DNA of 64,000 nucleotides from Streptomyces globosus (GTDB lineage: Bacteria > Actinomycetota > Actinomycetes > Streptomycetales > Streptomycetaceae), in NCBI RefSeq assembly GCF_003325375.1, contig NZ_CP030862.1:5275501-5339500 (forward strand). Reading direction: 5' to 3'. This document shows positions 59,458 to 64,000 of this stretch, in pieces. The stretch's first letter is position 1, and each line of letters begins with the position of its first letter. The notes under the pieces were generated by a model. It was not told the DNA's origin and searched no databases. It was given only the letters and a program-made list of their open reading frames with translations. Both the position numbers and the translations under genes were made by a program.

Positions 59458-60399
59458 TCAGCCCTGGCGGGCGAGGTCGGCCGCGCCGACCAGGCCGGCC
59501 TTGCCGCCGAGCCGGGCGGCCAGCACCTGGGCGTGCGGGCGCCAGGCGCCGCCGATCAGCCAGCGCTTGAAGGACTTGCGGATCGGGTCGAGGACGAGGT
59601 CGCCCTCGTCGGAGACGCCGCCGCCGACGATGAACGCCGACGGGTCGAACAGCGAGGCCAGGTCGGCGAGGCCGGCACCGGCCCAGCGGGCCAGCTCGCG
59701 GAAGGAGTCCACGGCCACCGGGTCGCCCTGGCGGGCGGCCTCGCTGATGTGCTTGCCCTCGATGCCCTCGGGGGTGCCGTCGCCCAGGGCGAGGAGCAGG
59801 GCCGCGTTCTCGGGGGTGGCCTTGGCGCGCTGCCTGGCGTAGCGGACCAGGGCGCGGCCGGAGGCGTACTGCTCCCAGCAGCCCTGGCTGCCGCAGCCGC
59901 ACAGCAGGCCGTCGGGGACGACGCGGATGTGGCCGAACTCGGCGGCCACGCCGAAGCGGCCGCGGCGCAGCTTGTTGCCGATGATGATGCCGCCGCCGAG
60001 GCCGGTGCCGAGGGTGATGCAGATGACGTCCTCGTGGCCCTGGCCGGCGCCGAAGCGGTACTCGCCCCAGGCGGCGCAGTTGGCGTCGTTCTCGACGACG
60101 ACGGGCAGGCCGATGCGCTGCTCGACCTTGTCCTTGAGCGGCTCGTGCCGCCAGTTGATGTTGGGCGCGAACAGGACGGTCGCGCGCTTGTCGTCCACGT
60201 ATCCGGCGGCGCCGATGCCGACGGCCTCGATGGTGTGGTGGCTGCTTACCGCGGAGACGGCGGAGCAGATCGCGTCCGTCACGCCGTCCGCGCTCGGCGG
60301 GGTGGGCACCTTGTACGTCTCAAGGATGGTGCCCTCTTCGTCGACCACGCCGGCCGCGATCTTCGTGCCGCCGATGTCGACGCCGATGGTGAGTCCCAT
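59458..60399 (-). CDS. glkA: ROK-family glucokinase
   Basis: A 313-residue ROK kinase that phosphorylates glucose; in S. coelicolor GlkA also carries out carbon catabolite repression. The N-terminal phosphate loop is GVDIGGTKIAAGVV. The catalytic Asp is in VVENDANCAAWGEY, the ROK glycine-rich segment is TLGTGLGGGIIIG, and the zinc motif is CGCGSQGCWE. The length is typical. It is followed downstream by the endonuclease-like gene and preceded by the SCO2127-like gene. Confidence 0.96.
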   Translation of the reverse strand: MGLTIGVDIGGTKIAAGVVDEEGTILETYKVPTPPSADGVTDAICSAVSAVSSHHTIEAVGIGAAGYVDDKRATVLFAPNINWRHEPLKDKVEQRIGLPVVVENDANCAAWGEYRFGAGQGHEDVICITLGTGLGGGIIIGNKLRRGRFGVAAEFGHIRVVPDGLLCGCGSQGCWEQYASGRALVRYARQRAKATPENAALLLALGDGTPEGIEGKHISEAARQGDPVAVDSFRELARWAGAGLADLASLFDPSAFIVGGGVSDEGDLVLDPIRKSFKRWLIGGAWRPHAQVLAARLGGKAGLVGAADLARQG

Positions 60400-60460
60400 T
60401 AGTCCCTCGGTTTCCGGTCAAACCCCGCCACGGCCAAAGGTACCCGAGGGTGGCGGAGTC

Positions 60461-60943
60461 TCAGTCGAGGTCGATGTGCTGGGCAGGTCCGGGGCCGCCG
60501 TCGTCGCGGGGGTCGGAGCCGTCGCCGGAGGGCTTGCCGTCGGTGCCGGGCGCGGGGTCGGCGGTGCCGCGGGTCCAGCGGCGCTCGTGGCCCCCGACGG
60601 CGGAGCGGTAGGCGGCGAGCAGCTCGGAGCCGGCGGCGGCGAGGTGGTCGAAGACCTCGGGGTTGCGCTCGACGACGGGCCGGGCGGCGGCCCTGGCCTG
60701 GTCGACGAGCTGCCGGACGGCGCCCTGGGCGGCGGCGCCGAGCAGCGGGTTGTTCAGGGCGGTCACTTTGTCGGCGACGGCCTCGAACAGCTTGAGGAGC
60801 TCGTCGGCGGCGGTGCCGGCCTGCCCTCCGGGGCCGGCCGGGCCGCCGTGCGAGGAGCGGCGGCGCTCCTTCTCCGCGGCGAGGTCCTCGGCGCAGGCCT
60901 CGGCCCAGGCGTCGTCGTCGGGACGGTCGGTGGCCTCGCTCAT
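60461..60943 (-). CDS. DUF5304 protein (SCO2127-like)
   Basis: A 160-residue soluble protein. The acidic N-terminus, DDDAWAEACAEDLAAEKERRR, precedes a helical core (LLKLFEAVADKVTAL through FDHLAAAGSELLAAYRSAVGG) and an acidic Gly/Asp-rich tail. The counterpart upstream of glkA in S. coelicolor, SCO2127, has been linked to glucose utilisation and catabolite control; this is recalled, and the mechanism is not known. ATG 60943 follows AGGAGAG. It is separated from glkA by 61 bases. Confidence 0.8.
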   Translation of the reverse strand: MSEATDRPDDDAWAEACAEDLAAEKERRRSSHGGPAGPGGQAGTAADELLKLFEAVADKVTALNNPLLGAAAQGAVRQLVDQARAAARPVVERNPEVFDHLAAAGSELLAAYRSAVGGHERRWTRGTADPAPGTDGKPSGDGSDPRDDGGPGPAQHIDLD

Positions 60944-61013
60944 GGCGGACTCTCCTGGGCGGCTTCGGGGTGTGCGTGCTGCCTTCGACGTTACCCGAAC
61001 GGGGGTACGCGGT

Positions 61014-62234
61014 TCAGGGCGTGCGCGGCCACAGCGCGGGGTCGGGGGTGAAGCGGATGCGGAGCTCGCCGCCGGCGAGGGCGGCGCCGGAGACGGTGCA
61101 GCGGCGCAGGGCCGCGGGCAGGGGGACGATCCGCCGGTGCGGTCCGGCCGCGACAATCAGCTCGTCGCCGCGGCGTACGAGGTCGAGGTCGCGCTTGTCG
61201 GCGCCGGGCAGCGGCACGGCCCAGACGAGGACGCCGTCCTCGGCGAGCCGGTCCTCGACGGTCCAGGGGCGGCGGGCGGCGGGGCCGTGCGGGAGCAGCC
61301 GGGCGGCCGCGGCGGCGAGCCGGTCCAGGTCCTGGGGCCCGCGGGGGGTGCGGCCGAGGTGGGGCAGGGCGGTGACGGGCGTGCGGGCGGCCCAGCGGGC
61401 GGCGTACCGCTCCTGCTCGGCGGCGAGTCCGGCGAGCCAGGGGTCGGGCGAGTCCTGCGGGACCATGCGGTTGGCGGCGATCCCGGTGACGCCCAGCTCC
61501 ATGAGGGAGGCGCCGAGCAGGCCGCTGCGCAGGGCGGCGTCGGCGGCCGGGCCGGGCTCGGCGACGAGCAGCAGGGAGGTGGTGTCGGCCTCGACGGCCT
61601 GCTGGGCGGCGGCCAGCTCGCCGTCCCAGCGGGCGGCGGTCTCGTACAGCCACTGCGCGGGCATGGGCACGCCGGCGAGCTGGGCCAGTACGGGCCGCAG
61701 GGCGCGGGCGGCCTGCCGCTCGGCGGGCAGCAGCCGGGCCAGGTAGCGGCGCAGCTGGGCGGGGAGCGCGAGGACGGCGAGGGTCTGCGGCAGCGGCGGC
61801 ATGTCGGCGACGACGAGGTCGGTGCCGGGGGCGGAGGCGGCCCGGCGCAGGGCCCGCAGGAGGGCGAACTGCTCGGCGCCGGGGAGGTCGGTGAGCTCCT
61901 CGGCGCCCAGGGGGCGGGAGCCGACCATGCCGAGCAGGGCGGATCCGCGCTCCTGGAGGGCGGCGAGCTCGGCGCGGAACTCGGCGCCGGAGTCGACGCG
62001 TGCCGTGAGCACCCCTGCGGCGGTCTCGGCGGCCAGGCCGGGGGCCGCCTCGACGGGCCCTGCGGCGGGCTCGCCGAGGAGGGCGCGGACCGGGTCCGCC
62101 GGGCCGGCGAGGGCCGCCGCGTCCGCGCGGAGCAGCAGGACGCGCTGCCCGGTGCGGGCCGCGGCGGCTGCGGCGGCCGCGGCGACGGTGGTCCGCCCGG
62201 CCCCGCCGGGGCCGGTGACGAGCAGGATGTGCAC
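61014..62234 (-). CDS. ArsA-like ATPase homologue with altered P-loop
   Basis: A 406-residue SIMIBI-class protein related to ArsA/Get3. The N-terminal P-loop reads GPGGAGRTTVAAA. Normal members have GKGGVGKTT, so both conserved lysines are replaced (Pro and Arg). DLVVADMPPLPQTLAVLALP corresponds to switch II, usually DTAPTGHTLRLL. The C-terminal 80 residues form an ArsA_HSP20-like beta domain (VWAVPLPGADKRDLDLVRRG). It is probably not an arsenite pump: no arsB and no cysteine motif are present. The SRPBCC gene is five bases upstream. Rv2184c is the likely mycobacterial relative. Confidence 0.85.
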   Translation of the reverse strand: MHILLVTGPGGAGRTTVAAAAAAAAARTGQRVLLLRADAAALAGPADPVRALLGEPAAGPVEAAPGLAAETAAGVLTARVDSGAEFRAELAALQERGSALLGMVGSRPLGAEELTDLPGAEQFALLRALRRAASAPGTDLVVADMPPLPQTLAVLALPAQLRRYLARLLPAERQAARALRPVLAQLAGVPMPAQWLYETAARWDGELAAAQQAVEADTTSLLLVAEPGPAADAALRSGLLGASLMELGVTGIAANRMVPQDSPDPWLAGLAAEQERYAARWAARTPVTALPHLGRTPRGPQDLDRLAAAAARLLPHGPAARRPWTVEDRLAEDGVLVWAVPLPGADKRDLDLVRRGDELIVAAGPHRRIVPLPAALRRCTVSGAALAGGELRIRFTPDPALWPRTP

Positions 62235-62239
62235 GCCGG

Positions 62240-62686
62240 TCAGGCCGCGGTCGTCTCGACGCGCTTCTTCAGGCCGGCGAGGGCGCGGTCGATGATGACC
62301 TTCTCGGCCTTCCTCTTGATCATGCCGAGCATGGGGATCTTGACGTCGACGGTGAGCTGGTAGGTGACCTCGGTGCGCTTGCCGCCGTCGAGGGGGGCCA
62401 GCCGGTAGGAGCCGTCGAGCTGGCGGAGCATCTGGGACTTGTCGAGGGTCCAGCTGACCTCGTCGGTGCCGTTCCAGGTGTAGGCGAGGGTGTGGTCGTC
62501 GCGGATCGCGCCGGCGTCGAGCAGGAGGCGGACCTTCTGCGCGCGGCCCTGGGCGTCGGCGGCGAGCACCTCGGCCTCCTTGACCTCACCGGTCCACTCG
62601 GGGTAGCGGGCGAAGTCGGCGATCACGGCCATGACGTCGGCCGGCGCCGCATCGATCGTGATGCTCGAGCTGGTGTGTTCCGCCAT
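62240..62686 (-). CDS. SRPBCC-family (polyketide cyclase/START-like) protein
   Basis: A 148-residue helix-grip protein with SSSITIDAAPADVMAVIADF, YPEWTGEVKEAEVL and a C-terminal helix, KVIIDRALAGLKKRVE. Members bind hydrophobic ligands or act as cyclases; none can be named. ATG 62686 follows GGAG. The close link to the ArsA-like gene (five bases apart) is also found in mycobacteria (Rv2184c-Rv2185c), so the two probably work together. Confidence 0.88.
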   Translation of the reverse strand: MAEHTSSSITIDAAPADVMAVIADFARYPEWTGEVKEAEVLAADAQGRAQKVRLLLDAGAIRDDHTLAYTWNGTDEVSWTLDKSQMLRQLDGSYRLAPLDGGKRTEVTYQLTVDVKIPMLGMIKRKAEKVIIDRALAGLKKRVETTAA

Positions 62687-62766
62687 CGCGGTCGCTCCTG
62701 ACGTGGAGTGTTCGAGGATGTGTGCGGCCTGCGGCCGCCGCGTGCAGGCTACCGTGCGTGCGGAGG

Positions 62767-63561
62767 TCACCACTCCAGGGCCCAGGGCGTTCCGGTGGAG
62801 GCGAAGTGGCCCACGTTCACGCACTCCGTGGACCCGATGCGCATCCGGCGGACCAGCGGCTGGTGGACGTGCCCGAAGAGGGCGTAGCGGGGGCGGGTCC
62901 GCCGGATCGCGGCCAGGAGGGCCTCGCTGCCGCGCTCGAAACGGCGGGCGACCGTGTCGTAGCAGAGCTCGGGGACCTCCGGCGGGATGTGCGAGCACAG
63001 CACGTCGACCTCGCCGAGCGCCTCGACCTTGGCGGCGTAGTCCTCCTCGGCGACCTCGTAGGGAGTGCGCATCGGGGAGGGCAGGCCGCCGCCGACGAAG
63101 CCGAAGACGCGGCCGGCGATCTCGACGCGCTGCCCGTCGAGGACGGTGGTGGAGGGGCCGGCGTACTCGGGCCACAGGGCAGGGATGTCGACGTTGCCGT
63201 AGGTGGCGTACGTGGGGTGGGGGAACGCGGCGAACAGGTCGGCGTACTGGCGGCGCACGGCCTCCTCGATCAGCCGTTCGCGGTCCAGGCCTGCCCACAG
63301 CCGGCGCCCGAGCGCGCGGGCCTCCTCGAAGCGGCGCGCGGTGCGCAGCTCGACGATGCGGCGGGCGTTCTCGGTGCCGAAGAGGTCGGGGAGGATGCCG
63401 CGGGAGTGGTCGGCGTAGTCGAGGAAGAGCACCAGGTCGCCGAGGCAGATCAGCGCGTCGGCGCCGTCCCCGGCCCTGGCGAGCGCCTCGGCGTTGCCGT
63501 GTACGTCGCTGACGACGTGGACCCGCGTGCTGCTTTTCCTGCCACCCGTGCTGCCCGTCAT
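62767..63561 (-). CDS. Metallophosphoesterase
   Basis: A 264-residue calcineurin-like phosphoesterase. Metal-ligand motifs are visible in order: VVSDVHGNAEAL (D-x-H), CLGDLVLFLDY (G-D), TYGNVDIPALW (G-N-x-D rather than G-N-H-D/E), CSHIPPEV and FGHVHQPLV. The substrate is unknown; small nucleotide or phosphoprotein hydrolysis would fit. The gene stands alone, divergent from the fatty acyl-CoA ligase gene, with a 229-base gap. Confidence 0.88.
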   Translation of the reverse strand: MTGSTGGRKSSTRVHVVSDVHGNAEALARAGDGADALICLGDLVLFLDYADHSRGILPDLFGTENARRIVELRTARRFEEARALGRRLWAGLDRERLIEEAVRRQYADLFAAFPHPTYATYGNVDIPALWPEYAGPSTTVLDGQRVEIAGRVFGFVGGGLPSPMRTPYEVAEEDYAAKVEALGEVDVLCSHIPPEVPELCYDTVARRFERGSEALLAAIRRTRPRYALFGHVHQPLVRRMRIGSTECVNVGHFASTGTPWALEW

Positions 63562-63635
63562 GGGCCCACCCTAGGGGGGTCGGCGCGACGCGGGTAGAGG
63601 CCCTGGCGGCAGGGGTCCTACCTGCGGTTACTTCC

Positions 63636-63657
63636 TAGTCGTTGCTTGGGTCGACTA
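63636..63657. promoter_or_regulatory. Inverted repeat in the fadD upstream region
   Basis: TAGTCG (63636-63641) and CGACTA (63652-63657) form an inverted repeat around ten bases, between the phosphoesterase and ligase genes. A second repeat, ACCCAC (63723-63728) with GTGGGT (63734-63739), lies closer to the ligase. Either could bind a regulator of fatty-acid use; neither was matched to a known motif. Confidence 0.4.
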
Positions 63658-63790
63658 AGGTCGGCCGGGCAGTGCCGCGCCATGTGACGCACGGAACATC
63701 TGGCCGGTTCCCTCTATCCGGAACCCACTACCGGTGGGTAACGTCCGGTCGGTCCACACGGTGGCGATGGCGCCCAGAGGAGCAGCAGTC

Positions 63791-64000
63791 TTGCGCGAGT
63801 TCAGCCTTCCGGCCCTGTACGAGGTCCCGTCGGACGGGAACCTCACGGATCTCATCCGCCGCAATGCCGCGCAGCATCCGGACACCGCCGTCATGGGCCG
63901 CAAGGCCGGCGGCCGGTGGCAGGACGTGACCGCGCGGGAGTTCCTCGCCGAGGTCCGGGCCGCGGCCAAGGGCCTCATCGCGGCCGGCGTCCGGCCCGGC
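63791..64000 (+). CDS. Long-chain fatty acyl-CoA ligase, N-terminal part
   Basis: The first 70 codons of an AMP-binding (FadD) enzyme, cut off by the window edge. It starts at TTG with AGAGGAG eight bases upstream and reads REFSLPALYEVP, then NLTDLIRRNAAQHPDTAVMG and REFLAEVRAAAKGLIAAGV. This is the typical N-terminal substrate-domain opening of FadD15-like ligases. Gene order agrees with mycobacterial fadD15 (Rv2187) next to the ArsA-like and SRPBCC genes. Confidence 0.85.
   Translation, partial: MREFSLPALYEVPSDGNLTDLIRRNAAQHPDTAVMGRKAGGRWQDVTAREFLAEVRAAAKGLIAAGVRPG

Noticed and set aside
61014..62234. Arsenic resistance locus
   Set aside because: The ArsA-like protein lacks the P-loop lysines and the metal-binding cysteines, and there is no arsB, arsC or arsR nearby.
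1..64000. CRISPR arrays, insertion sequences, prophage or rRNA genes
   Set aside because: No regularly spaced repeats, transposase or integrase motifs, or rRNA signatures were noticed on either strand.

Overview
The window is about 72-73% GC, has strongly GC-ending codons, frequent GTG starts and many GTGA/ATGA stop-start overlaps. Its gene order (lspA, dksA-like, ileS, divIVA, dcw cluster, moxR operon, metF, thi genes, PASTA kinase, DAHP synthase, anthranilate synthase, pfkA, macRS-like, glkA) is that of a Streptomyces chromosomal core. From memory it runs parallel to about SCO2073-SCO2131 of S. coelicolor. No phage, insertion sequence, CRISPR array, rRNA or biosynthetic gene cluster was seen.

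Layout. 1-1432: the tip of rluD, lspA and a DksA/TraR-like protein with a basic Ala/Lys tail, all on the minus strand. 1690-5160: a T-box leader and ileS on the plus strand, then a strong terminator and a degenerate tRNA-like sequence. 5426-23849: the division and cell-wall (dcw) cluster on the minus strand, transcribed rsmH-ftsL-ftsI-murE-murF-mraY-murD-ftsW-murG-ftsQ-ftsZ-pgeF-yggS-sepF-sepG-divIVA. It has a convincing promoter ahead of rsmH, a second regulatory gap ahead of ftsZ, and no mraZ. 24025-29533: carbonic anhydrase, then a translationally coupled MoxR-DUF58-transglutaminase operon. 29894-33460: a TetR / YhgE-type membrane protein / degenerate ABC ATPase operon headed by a 26-bp palindrome. 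33621-37902: a HEPN protein, a methyltransferase, two small membrane proteins and an FAD oxidoreductase. 37934-44673: membrane protein, metF, thiE, Rv2175c-like DNA-binding protein, FAD reductase, and TPP riboswitch-thiO-thiS-thiG. 44846-50803: PASTA kinase, deoxyribonuclease IV, molybdopterin oxidoreductase, bfr, bfd and DAHP synthase. 50922-52997: a tryptophan leader peptide, attenuator and fused anthranilate synthase. 53026-64000: pfkA with a Crp-like site, a MacRS-type two-component system, acyltransferase, esterase, glkA and neighbours, an ArsA-like ATPase, an SRPBCC protein, a phosphoesterase and the start of a fatty acyl-CoA ligase.

How the genes fit together. The dcw block makes the peptidoglycan precursor (MurE/F/D, MraY, MurG) and the septum (FtsZ, SepF, SepG, FtsQ/L/I/W); DivIVA directs tip growth. 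DAHP synthase and the Trp-attenuated anthranilate synthase are divergent and mark the entry to and branch of aromatic synthesis. Bfr and Bfd form an iron storage/release pair, with an iron-box-like site in front of bfd. PfkA and GlkA are glycolytic.

The window is mostly conserved core. Its points of interest are regulatory RNAs (T-box, TPP, trp attenuator), operators (TetR palindrome, iron box, Crp-like site), two nucleotide-binding proteins whose P-loop lysine is arginine, a phosphofructokinase with residues typical of pyrophosphate-dependent enzymes, a tRNA-like sequence with broken identity elements, and several apparently leaderless genes.
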